A stretch of 64,000 nucleotides of DNA from Paracyclopina nana. Its lineage: Eukaryota > Arthropoda > Copepoda > Cyclopoida > Cyclopettidae. The notes below the pieces were generated by a model, which was given only the letters and a program-made list of their open reading frames with translations, searched no databases and was not told the origin of the DNA. A program made the translations under genes and the position numbers. The stretch is from contig JAGUCH010000002.1 in the NCBI GenBank assembly GCA_019096065.1, forward strand, positions 12,598,501 through 12,662,500, written 5' to 3'. This document shows positions 57,501 to 64,000 of the stretch, piece after piece (the first letter of the stretch is position 1; each line of letters begins with the position of its first letter).

Positions 57501-58781
57501 TTGATTTTTTTGCCAAATTATCAGTTAAGAAAAATAACTCCATGTGGCTTGTAAGTGCTACTATGACTTTCTGACTTTGCAAGTTAGCCAAATTTAGGTA
57601 AAAAATGTACCATCTTTCGGCCAAATTTCATCCTTTAAGTGTCAATTCACATCATTTTTTGCATAGTTTTTTTTCAAATTATCTGCTTTCTCCATTACAG
57701 AAACACATTTGCTTTCCTTTGATTTATTCATGACTATATTTAGTGTGCGGTATTTTGTATGTTTGCCTACAAAAATACAAAATACCGCACACACATAAAA
57801 AAACGGCAATAGACAAAAAACCTGATTTACTTGAAGCATACTGCTAGTGTTTCTAAAAAAATAATTTGTGTTATCCTTCAGCCAGTTTGATTACTTCATT
57901 GATACAATATAATATTAAAAGTAGTGTGCGGTATTTAGTAGAGTGGGGTGCGTTGCGTTAGTGTGCGGTATTGAATTTATTGGCAAAATATGGTCAAATG
58001 ACATTAAAATCCCACCTTGCGGAAAAAAATTATGAGAGAAACTGATTCATTAGAAATTGGAGGTCTAATTTGCATTTTTTTATGTGTGTGGTATTTAGTA
58101 GTGTGAGTTGCGGTGCGTTTGTGTGCGGTATTTAGTATATACAGAACCAAGCCTTAATTAATTATCGAGGTAGAAATACAAATAGCTATCGGCGCATTTT
58201 AGTAACTAATAATAAAAAAACAACGAAAATTTGGGATGACTGTTATGGTAGTTAAAAATGAAGCAATTTGTAATTTTATTGACAATTTGTGTTTTGAGCC
58301 TTTTTTTGGAAAAAGTTGGCACTTTTTTAAAAATATCTTTAATATGAGCACTCTCCTTTTTGAAGCCAAAATGAGAAATTTAAAGTTTTATTTTAGAATT
58401 ATTTAAAAAATATGTCTTTCAGTATTGTGCTTTGCATGTCGCCCATTTTAGCATAGCCCGTCTAAATGATATCGAATTTACAGTGACTGTTCCAACACTT
58501 CCATATGACTATATTGAGCGAAATCTGAGCCAAAAATAACAGATAAAAAACTTTTGGCTCAGTGCCTTTTTGGATGTGCCCATTTTTTGATGATATTTTT
58601 TTATTATTTTACAGGAGGAAAAAAATGCCTTGGTTGTAGCAAGCGTATTTACCATGAAAAGTGGAAGGTGACTCCTGAACTGGCCGAGGCCAGATGGGCT
58701 CATGAGCAAGCCAAGCATCGTGAGCTGGGAGAGGTTGTCGAGTTTTTCGGAGAACTCGCCACAGTCGATCCTAATTCGTAG
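39594..58781 (+). CDS. RWD-domain / RING-like zinc protein, split by an 18.1-kb intron
   Basis: Exons 39594-39706, 39764-40494 and 58615-58781. Exons 1-2 give an RWD fold (ELEELKKCCEN start, YPANYPTNHILVEV, and FFEDNPLSCVAEEI). The zinc domain has CQKC, then YCSHVYHHDC, and only the far exon supplies the last pair KKCLGC followed by SKRIYHEKW, which completes eight ligands of a RING-H2-like site and makes the junction convincing (exon 2 ends CAAG, exon 3 starts GAGGAAAA; frame kept). RWD + RING suggests an E3 ubiquitin ligase, but no named orthologue is claimed. The intron holds a BEL/Pao element in the same orientation and a repeat nest. Start ATGATG at 39594; the second ATG is equally likely. 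Confidence 0.8.
40732..41299 (+). repeat. BEL/Pao 5' LTR (568 bp)
   Basis: Starts TGTTTTGGCCC and ends CTACGACA; same length and, on reading through, the same sequence as 53928-54495. Contains two GCCAGGC palindromes (40752 and 41116). Confidence 0.95.
41303..41320 (+). other. BEL/Pao primer binding site
   Basis: TGGCGCCCAACGTGGGGC starts 3 nt after the LTR and begins TGG, complementary to a tRNA CCA end. It is of the TGGCGCCC class common among retroelements. Confidence 0.8.
41368..49395 (+). CDS. gag-pol: BEL/Pao Gag-Pol polyprotein (2675 aa)
   Basis: One open frame. Residues 1-980 are a long low-complexity, Pro/Gln/Ser-rich region with coiled segments. A Pao-type Gag domain follows (~995-1180; VEIPSFDGWFPTEYYTFRDRF). 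Zinc-knuckle-like Cys/His clusters are near 1258-1320 (CPICEVKDHSLYNCPH, CFRCLGGVHNVYEC, CKECGEKTHHYLLH). Aspartic protease DTGA is at ~1508, RT with VVFGTASAP and YVDD at ~1944, RNase H-like FTDAS at ~2132, and the integrase HHCC zinc region ~2490-2535. The integrase Asp residues lie in TSIDMCGPF and RSDNGSNF. The frame stops at 49393-49395 just after HMGVVEW, in the middle of integrase. Confidence 0.92.
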   Translation: MSNLPPRYSESTPHNPRISRRVRGQPPESGVNFPNLEISPFTQARQNWRNQGAVIDSDPSENSSGSSIFIVDETGSYQWIHEIEDFARTINEGPDPAANLVTIDPLELPSETSPFHGFYSNEMYRTPPNSNAAHNLSQAIGGDPGNLQGGAGNVPMPATSQVDGSYLAQGSSSMNAGARPFVPMPRTTGQQQQYEISSGPYIPLIYSGSLQAAASQAGPAPQPNPAGAVQAHVAVSSTDEFVPSLLQPYNLRRNKRPKPKSDSGPGDQGTIGENQPLPISTSAGITPRRDPSLAGSRQRAAPSNKSKDYHPTGTKTRPNAAKVNPEMAAAIRRSQEQTERVATFMQQKFKEVVPFCTNARKEIFESQVRATNERLVRDKDTLEAMLRELNRLKTDYDKAAQAARVEPSTSLRSNFSKAYNGAQRLMHSIDDLIAHRNRQANSRLSSSMPGQGATSKRGNAAQRADNNVTSRSVEVSQSGSTAPAGGPHSSQGAEGSKKRLYDGMTVRQIAALQLENNDFSIGTSLPQDWDEEGNNTGNYLVELRGPNQGARLLRRDSMEVFTLDLEQTQFPVTKEWMKTLPQARPGEIDQALSQHHAVRHPHPRLDPGAGPQQVAALLRGEGGPGQGPSSNMEQSFPERTGSFQQLTPGRNSEPSVISSVTRRNYMRVAMAYSGALTQLLDITRRVNQAIQDRQATNAIQELYDALCEGINDYMRAREHLVETGEEPPQQDDEMMRMSLDAQTAAEQEIRVRTDQARLDSIRLQQETARQFTSISAISHAALGASSLAAPTEAVATFTQANPITRTTWAHGSGALMSQSDLRSNAPPFVMPSQVAGADNTAAWGQQSWSHPRPGAMFPQANTAAPTISQPASQVFAGHYVPPGPVAPPYNVPPPNNRASANPTQLPPPYSHDVYPPPVHTMGGTTYPMGGHEYRPTNPRWPRPNVRPERGPPGGPDLSRRPPAQENFFFEGQAPLEDPWPYVPPRQMNAYGKSSIKLNTVEIPSFDGWFPTEYYTFRDRFRSFVHNDPAMPTFEKWARLLDATKNGPAGELINELPKNENGYYQALTLLEEEYGNDTLQYNYYMQQLAELPPLDMEDPENVMNARALIKSIRRHLNETNSYYGELQDSNVFRNLRLTDATRHQVNQLLLAERKTHLTFQMFIDWTSQYQRITRCQGSYKTRKPEKPKKVAAAKPGLHHVQQFEPSKKRQVDPYEPEDTPSSEEDPFAEMEYPACKDDGGFTVMTVSTGDQRYFTKCPICEVKDHSLYNCPHLLAMHCQGRIKRARDFNACFRCLGGVHNVYECKKNWKCKECGEKTHHYLLHEAWATRNKKPEKKTADDEPRQQVNKDQDRKIKELENTVAMLLNQSKSAQATKMGGSQASQQGANTLGAFTAISVNKLQSGEYRQPVTQLATASIRDDFNALPNFQLEDEPQQPHIDSEQNDDIEGDDWDNIDPMKQELHQEANEPIEVTAMLATADDGLLSYCVVPIMVANPQTGDYIKVNAFCDTGAQLSMATDRLKDKLKLAGVKEGQVLKMIATSVTISSSLVKIRVKAVGGSEWHDIPVHTIQELPATIVTPPIAKLKQKFDFLKNVELPKYARTPRPDILLGLDCFNLIMPQSIIHKERGEPYIYDCALGRVMTYYDPDAQPQKENVVCVAALPSPGERMNKEPPGVPLCDQCGQIPGQALDSTQLPGAPIECIEAMWEFDRPQIESPPALSINDQKALDILVSTITQLEDKSYQLSPMWLDGEPVFLCNRNRVSKDTAKLERKLFLYDEELYNKATQEIVDWLNQGFVRMLDPEVDNLDEGNYLDWLLVVRADKPSMPVRVVFDGARKHFGKSLNDALLPGPKLQRNVFEILVGAREKPVMIVADISKMFLRFKLDPDSRKYHRFVWQGICYEPSSVVFGTASAPCIATFAMKYHISKYQDSHPLAFHILDKFLYVDDVFASVEDEQEAREAIKQILEVGDQGAMPFRKWGSNAPGALVDVDPDLILPGFQLHAENSDVTKALGLYVDCYADQIVFQPTDAEYMRQAPLTMRMMAQFVPRLHDPLGLLAPFVLIGKRLIQRVWQMRMLFTIEWDTALDMLEHPEMEKILAEWNDYVKQVERVEVFRMPRAMRARAAARLELHIFTDASEMAKGAAAYIRSVYPDGSIECVLMAARLNLASLREVRSMPEMELNGCVLGTELCQDLIKSLDKIDSVTLWTDSQCALTWICKPAGNWKGYVARRVTAIFEGTHDFQWKHVPGRVNTADYVTRGLTIDELAASDTWKYGPEFLRGPEKNFPKWVPFVTDDEQAAIDGYMKLQKVPGRMIKAGKKALKKVVMLCTFEKAGQYVVPHHLKPTPNALEAWHAARTEPCIPHQISLEDYSSWSKLIRVICLARRAALKIVSPWEEVPIGTPQGDEYKWVENQVAIWIQQEHYAHELDHFMSTGEWPKGSKLGSLDPVLGPQGEIRTRGRLDATLAAWVGRRQLIIPGAARRLVLEDMHKLVGHGYGRNRYLCEAQKLYWIPNAKPLISKILKDCAMCKRWTLRPIIPHMGLLPPHAIPITEFLPFRYTSIDMCGPFATTFNRDEYSMYVIVFICLHSKAIHCEEVYDMSSLSLMRALEMFIARRGCPYAIRSDNGSNFLGCREDLRVNERYAELKESLKTVDWDRLRQFGGHMGVVEWTPIAGQ
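49380..50093 (+). pseudogene. pol: BEL/Pao integrase C-terminal part in another frame
   Basis: From about 49384 the frame shifts and reads NSRPIGEVN...VTPNHFL, the standard end of BEL integrase, then an SH3-like C-terminal domain (KGDVVAVLDK, YYWPLGIIEKV) and an acidic tail, to TGA at 50091-50093. Between the catalytic Glu region (VVEW) and NSRPI, BEL integrases normally have about 40-45 residues; here they adjoin, so an internal deletion with a frame change at about 49372-49384 is the simplest reading. There is no slippery heptamer at the junction. Confidence 0.75.
50086..53886 (+). CDS. BEL/Pao third ORF, unknown protein with Cys/His clusters
   Basis: An uninterrupted frame of 1266 codons from ATG 50086 (overlapping the pol stop as ATGTCTGA) or 1126 codons from ATG 50506, which follows a more leader-like region. 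The N-terminal third is acidic and Ser/Pro-rich. A folded-looking middle begins at about 51370 (RLIRSYDNLGILISGPEIDTYQ). Further globular blocks follow, such as GCYASMTFGVAGAPILVIQSRYGG. Near 53470-53650 there are three Cys/His clusters (CGRCGSLDHSREAC, CSYPPCGLDGHTIFTC, CERCQELGHGIKHH) like nucleic-acid-binding zinc knuckles. No signal peptide or transmembrane segment is seen, so it is not an env. I recognise no family. Its length and openness imply recent selection. Confidence 0.85.
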   Translation: MSDDLSEPSSHSTFGGDLEGKRSQASNRLNTLTFLVQTSQARTFIPKMMASKPLRPEFSDVIVYTRCNCFYLLRRKIFREMPQPPQTVHATFQARLAAKTESRLSSAKTHFRSALTHHFEFAKTTKGTSEISCVNKNRIEMESSGQQVNPPMGGEMTSEVVTGGAIEAARPQPEAAQGNAVQEESASPSNALGPEETAALTDEDGSLLRGQAASRGINALVRGSSSGGGLASLELGVSQSSNAGLLEEDNGMEWDGVEIDPVDLALLDESLNPSEPQCNFDFDAAREQILRTRAREESNGTGLSPAVRRRRLNPDEESSPRPRSTTPLTSTSMERPHQSPGPGLRDISLSPIGRMAPGVEEPPAVRVITFGDESAAGEVAQEASGSQVSPQVQPPRSPEAWPREGGRDSEEESSLPTPGRPNLVKHSRMGDDRLIRSYDNLGILISGPEIDTYQARRRWVEPAVEAIKAAHGCDRGFFEDQVLGVMAVPTIVLYYCDPKTSFFGHSWDYGPREKEDGRSAAERAAACALAEKADAVRLSCLVQGVPPIKAMELCHPKLHDMYILYKNGCLISHPRKNPIKPTPLPPIKREEAFQAWQRRKELARRIQGARLPVVAEEASDMGLAAVLTSYGQAVSAGADLPEWVETYWRGLAQLGSDPYSEELQLAPELEEPNPGAPLIGPAKAKNLPLEDPPCSTAQVRLEHGPHRVGTCVTDQCLTAKSTLEPSDWQIRMDGQDCYDVYTLEQATQDCRYGPGQFQLIDKPAGPEDFIVLEDDSDWTAVQARLEQEGFFRKAEKKGLMSCHVQSWTVDALRRDRIITDRSPREGCYASMTFGVAGAPILVIQSRYGGKDREYLGAKIPKRILELLKDKEIRVGGFNVVEERRFGYLDMKVSAKCDANNLALMAFPQDGTWASDITTNMTYVAARLGAPKVPIVHQKGRAPATPPLRPGQEVFHFHKDTADFSLPTSQWSAEMWEYLRLQHILTVTLPIRIAVEGLTRQGYSPKADVLRHAHFACDRIRNRPGPGKLPRDDLNLRPFNKKEWFGGSKAEDGVEAEWMMLRPNESRGINAVQGTRDYWRSGKLYKLDFHNVEPSLASAFVAIARVPPHRAHWSHLVVALFRRSLGATCPHYCGRCGSLDHSREACVERLKCSYPPCGLDGHTIFTCDKVLFRCERCQELGHGIKHHLSHSSKPWVTMIEEATIGSLLSLKGFSRHESFYVDLVYGADGRVDLQVYNSLEREEDEGRASRAIHVLEDHALVVAGPWP
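53911..53927 (+). other. BEL/Pao polypurine tract
   Basis: AAGAGGGGGA followed by CTC lies immediately before the 3' LTR, where plus-strand synthesis would be primed. Confidence 0.75.
53928..54495 (+). repeat. BEL/Pao 3' LTR (568 bp)
   Basis: Matches 40732-41299 throughout on visual comparison. Followed by TTATT, giving the target-site duplication. Confidence 0.95.
54496..56029. other. AT-rich intron sequence, no feature
   Basis: The intron continues with no ORF. Near 54575-54650 the decamer TGTCCGACAC-like text occurs twice, perhaps a relic of an older element. Nothing else is recognised. Confidence 0.45.
56410..56989. mobile_element. 580-bp foldback/MITE-like element
   Basis: Left end GTCACTAAAGCCTAAAAT and right end reverse complement GTCACTAAGGCCTAAAAT begin terminal inverted repeats of about 39 bp (both continue to GGTGGGTTTTAGGATCTA). 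The interior repeats GGTTTTAAGATCTAAA-like text in one orientation in the left half and its reverse complement in the right half, so the whole element can fold back. No coding capacity. The target duplication is unclear. Confidence 0.7.
57095..58142. mobile_element. About 1.05-kb inverted-repeat element
   Basis: GTATATACTAAATAC at 57095 faces GTATTTAGTATATAC ending 58142, and similarity continues inward for about 60 bp (AAACGCA... and CACACTACTAAATACC). The interior is AT-rich and non-coding. Terminal repeats without a transposase suggest a MITE-like element within the larger nest. Confidence 0.55.
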
Positions 58782-60914
<2,133 letters not shown>

Positions 60915-61021
60915 ATTCACTACATCTCACATGTATTTTTGATGTAGGCAGCTAGAAAGCTCTTGGTTTTCTTCGTACTGTTTTGGACTGTACAAAAAGT
61001 ACATATGCAATAAGCTTGTTT

Positions 61022-62147
61022 TCAAGATATAGTACCTTGATCCAAAGCCTGAAAAAAGTCCTTCCTTTTCACGCGGAAGTTGAGCCATGCTTTGGGGATA
61101 TACTGGGGAGAATCAAACGGAGGGTAATGCTGAGTAGCCTCCTTCTTCTTTTCAACTTGGTTGCTGTTTGTGGCTTGATAATTGTTGCTTGGCGTTGGCT
61201 GGGTCGAACGTCGCCTACCACCAACCCTTTTACGAGATGCCACCCATTTTCGAATGGAGCGGACAAAAGGCAATACCATGTAGAGGCTGTTGTAAGTCAA
61301 GTTGAGGCAATCTGGAATAGGATCTTTCTTGGACGACGGAAGCAAGTCCAAAGGAAACCATTGAATAGCTCTGATTTCGTACTTGGTCCTCGGCTTGAAC
61401 TCGGTAGAAAGGGGAACGCCAGGAATAAAGTACAAACGGGACATCTAGGTAGAAATATTGATTAGCTACTTTTATGATATGAGGAACTTCTTATAATTTA
61501 CCTGTTCATTAATGATGAGCTCGGTGAATTGTTCGGGGTCGATTTTATCTGCAATCGAGTATCCAGTCTCTTCCAAGGTTTCCCTGTAACGAGTTACCTG
61601 ATAAAGAAAATACCTAGTGAAGGGGCAATAACCGCTTACCTAACAGCACATAAATGCGGCGGCTCCTCCTCGTTAACTTTGCCCTTGGGAAAACCCCACG
61701 AGGTTTTGTTCCAGTAGCTTTGAACGAGGACAACTTGAGTCATGTCTTCATTGAGCAAAACTGCTCCATACGTGGGTACCGTGAGCTTGTATTGCCTCCA
61801 GTCGTCAATGATGATTCCGACGTCATCGGAATAGCCTTTCAAGAAGTGAATGTGCCGAAACATGTGCTCGGCAAATTCCTTGATGGTGCACGACCTCAAC
61901 TTGGGCTTGAAACTCGATGCCTTGGCCTCGTTCATTACATATTCGTCATTGTAGAACCAATGGGCTATTTCGAGCTGAATTACGATGAATTGTTAGCGAG
62001 ACAAGGTGAAGACAAAATTTGACTTACTTGGAAGCAAATACGAATGAGGTCTTTGCGCATCGCATCGGGGAGATTTATGATAAATCTGCTTCCTAGATCA
62101 TCAAGTATTTCCAGAGGAATTGAGTGTTGCCTGAATTCTTGAGCCAT
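61022..62147 (-). CDS. DCP2: mRNA-decapping enzyme 2 homologue (319 aa)
   Basis: Exons (minus) 62147-62028, 61974-61640, 61583-61502, 61444-61022. The Box A/N-terminal domain is present ([24 protein letters not shown] then [11 protein letters not shown]), followed by VPTYGAVLL and the Nudix box [13 protein letters not shown]...REtLEETG, split by an intron with the catalytic Glu residues retained. Box B-like basic segment and [12 protein letters not shown] follow. DCP2 removes the 7-methylguanosine cap in P-bodies. The third exon uses acceptor TTACAG (61587-61584); a nearer CAG would give an in-frame stop. The protein is shorter than human (420 aa) in its C-terminal tail. It converges on repo, 107 bp between stops. 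Confidence 0.94.
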
Positions 62148-62641
62148 TTTGGACAAATTTTGGATTTACGCCACGCGCACTTTACAATTCAAATATGGCT
62201 GTGAAACTGAGAATTGTTAATGACATTGAGAATCCTATTTTCCGCACTTCACTGATGCCATCAGCCGATTTGAAGAGACCAACCTCAAATTACACACTTA
62301 CCTACATGTTTTAAGGCAATAAAAGTTTTGTTACCTTTAAACCATAGTTCACAATGCGTCATTAAATCAAATTTAAAACATTTTATGGTCAATTCAAACT
62401 TTACAAATTGTATTGGGGTTAGTCAGTGCGTCAAGATAATCTAAAAAATGTTTTTTCAGCTAATATCCGAAAAAATTAGACATTATTTTTCGATCCCGCG
62501 GCCACCAATTTGTAAACAATTCTTGCTGAGCTGTTTTCATAACACATTTTAGCAACGCGAAAGTCTCGTCAAATTGCTGCTACAACTTTATCGAGCGAAA
62601 AACTCGTTGTCAACTCGAGACACTTGAAAAATAACGGAAGA
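62148..62641. promoter_or_regulatory. Divergent promoter region DCP2 / PNKP
   Basis: 494 bp between start codons on opposite strands; AT-rich, with no element I can name and no convincing ORF. Confidence 0.5.
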
Positions 62642-63952
62642 ATGACTGCACCTGATGACCCGTTGAAATGCCGTTGGGAAGAAATCACGAAAACCACCGA
62701 AATCCAGGTCATGACTTGTGCTGGTTGCGAACCCAGAAATCTGATTGCTGCCTTCGATCTTGATGGCACGATCATCAGCACCAAATCTGGCCGTGTTTTC
62801 CCCGTCAATCTCAACGACTGGAAGCTTCTCTACGAGCCTCAGGTATGCCTGTCTTGATTTGCCATGTGTCATTTTATTTGATTATGTCGCATACTTAGGT
62901 GGCTCAGACGCTCCATAGCTTGTACAAAGATCAGGGCTACAAAATAGTTGTCATCACCAATCAAGCGGGCATGGCCACAGGCAAAGTGACGAAACCAGAC
63001 TTTCGACAAAAGGTCGAGGCTATAGTGGCCAAACTGGGAGTTCCCATCCAGTTGATATGCGCCACTGCCAAGTAATTTTCTGCTTTCTTTACTTACTCGT
63101 ATGCTCCTTAATTTCTACCATTTTCTCAGGAACTGTGTGTTTCGGAAACCTCGTCCTGGAGCTTGGGAATTTTTGGAAAAGTACAAGAATGGCGGCATGT
63201 CTATTGACCTGACGAAATCGTTCTATTGTGGAGATGCAGCTGGGCGAATTCGGGCCAAGGGGAAGAAAGACTTTTCCTGCTCTGATCGATTATTTGCAGC
63301 CAACGTGGGTGTCAAGTTTATGGTACCAGAGGAGATTTTTCTGAAGCAGAAATGCTCGGATGAAGTACTATGGCCTGACTTCCACCCGAAAAAGCTGCTG
63401 ACAAGTACACCCCCACTTCTGGAGCCTGAAGGGACACCTGTGACATCGCCCCACCAAGAAGTTGTCCTTATGGTTGGAGTGCAAGGCTCAGGCAAGAGCT
63501 ATTTTGCCGAAAAGTATCTAGCCAAAGCAGGTTACACTGTGATAAGCAACGATAAGACTGGAAGTCGAGACAAGTCCCTGGCTGCGATGAAAAAGGCACT
63601 GGCCTGTGGACGGAGTGTGGTCGTGGACAACACTCACGTCAATCCTGAGGCTAGGCAAAAGTTTGTCGATATTGCCAATCGCTTTGCAGTCCCATGTCGG
63701 TGCTTCGTGATGGCTACCACTCCTGGGCAGGCTAGACATAACATAGTTTTTCGCGAGATCACTGACAAAGATCATGTTCACATCGGAGAGCCCCTGATCA
63801 ACGGCTATTATAGCAAGTACAAGCCTCCGACCAAAGATGAAGGCTACACTGATATTGTTCGAGTCAACGTTGTCCCAGACTTTAAATACGAGCAGCATCA
63901 CGTTCTTTACCACATGTACTTGGTGAGCCAAAGCAAGTCCACCAAGCAGTGA
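62642..63952 (+). CDS. PNKP: Bifunctional polynucleotide phosphatase/kinase homologue (398 aa)
   Basis: Exons 62642-62842, 62899-63071, 63130-63952. The HAD-type phosphatase site FDLDGTI is near residue 39, followed by TKSGRVFP, ITNQAGMATGK, RKPRPGAW, FYCGDAAGR and KKDFSCSDRLFA. The kinase has the P-loop GVQGSGKS near 240, VVDNTHVNPEAR and CRCFVMAT, QARHNIVFRE. It repairs 3'-phosphate and 5'-hydroxyl DNA ends in strand-break repair. Human PNKP (521 aa) has an N-terminal FHA domain for XRCC1/XRCC4; here only about 35 residues precede the phosphatase and no FHA is visible, unless an upstream exon was missed. Reading frame ends 48 nt before the window end. Confidence 0.95.
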
Positions 63953-64000
63953 GCATATTTTAAATTGCTTCATTTTTTAGGTAGAGAAGTGAGCATGGTG

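Larger units (their letters stand above)
56030..58464. repeat. Nest of inverted repeats, probable stacked non-autonomous DNA transposons
   Basis: The outer pair is 56030-56060 (...ATACTAAAATACGCGACATGC) against 58432-58464 in reverse complement, about 26 of 33 bases alike. Inside it the motif ACTAAATACCGCACAC or its reverse complement recurs about ten times (e.g. 56328, 56377, 57334, 57786, 57925, 58121). One clear pair is 57095-57160 with 58081-58142. Two close palindromes sit at 57316-57355 and 57741-57795. No transposase frame is present. Confidence 0.7.
40495..58614 (+). other. 18,120-nt intron filled by transposable elements
   Basis: Donor GGTATGT at 40495 and acceptor TTATTTTACAG ending 58614. 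Other introns in this window are 52-80 nt. Removing the BEL/Pao element leaves about 4.35 kb, so the intron was already large because of the repeat-rich part at 54496-58614. Confidence 0.75.

Overview
This is animal nuclear DNA, most likely from an arthropod or close ecdysozoan. The reasons are a Repo-type glial homeobox gene, intron-bearing orthologues of conserved animal genes, introns of almost always 52-80 nt, and Gypsy and BEL/Pao LTR retrotransposons. The species cannot be named from the sequence. Gene names come from remembered family signatures; no database was searched.

Layout. 1-3469 is AT-rich with no convincing gene. 3470-13835 is a complete Gypsy-type element with two identical 195-bp LTRs, gag, protease-RT-RNase H-integrase and an envelope-like glycoprotein; pol and env carry several one-base breaks. 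13836-24919 is an AT-rich gene desert. 24920-30494 holds a MORN/SET (SETD7-like) gene with a signal-peptide-like start, a coiled-coil gene, LYAR and NDUFAF4. 30542-33804 is a very tight minus-strand cluster (TRAPPC2L, ARL16, INTS13). URM1 and Raptor follow as a tandem plus-strand pair (34429-39273). A gene for an RWD + RING-like protein (39594-58781) is split by an 18.1-kb intron that contains a 13.8-kb BEL/Pao element with identical 568-bp LTRs and a 2.4-kb zone of nested inverted repeats. The window ends with repo, DCP2 and PNKP.

The genes are mostly housekeeping: TOR signalling (Raptor), tRNA thiolation and protein urmylation (URM1), Integrator (INTS13), vesicle tethering (TRAPPC2L), complex I assembly (NDUFAF4), mRNA decapping (DCP2) and DNA end repair (PNKP). 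Spacing of -4, 24 and 47 nt between same-strand neighbours looks operon-like.

The most unusual things seen are (1) an unrecognised ~1.1-1.27 thousand-residue third ORF with Cys/His clusters in the BEL/Pao element, where an env gene would sit; (2) about 26 copies of GCCAGGC in that same element, most at the centre of short perfect palindromes whose arms differ from copy to copy; (3) a textbook -1 frameshift signal at the Gypsy gag/pol boundary; and (4) the operon-like gene clusters.
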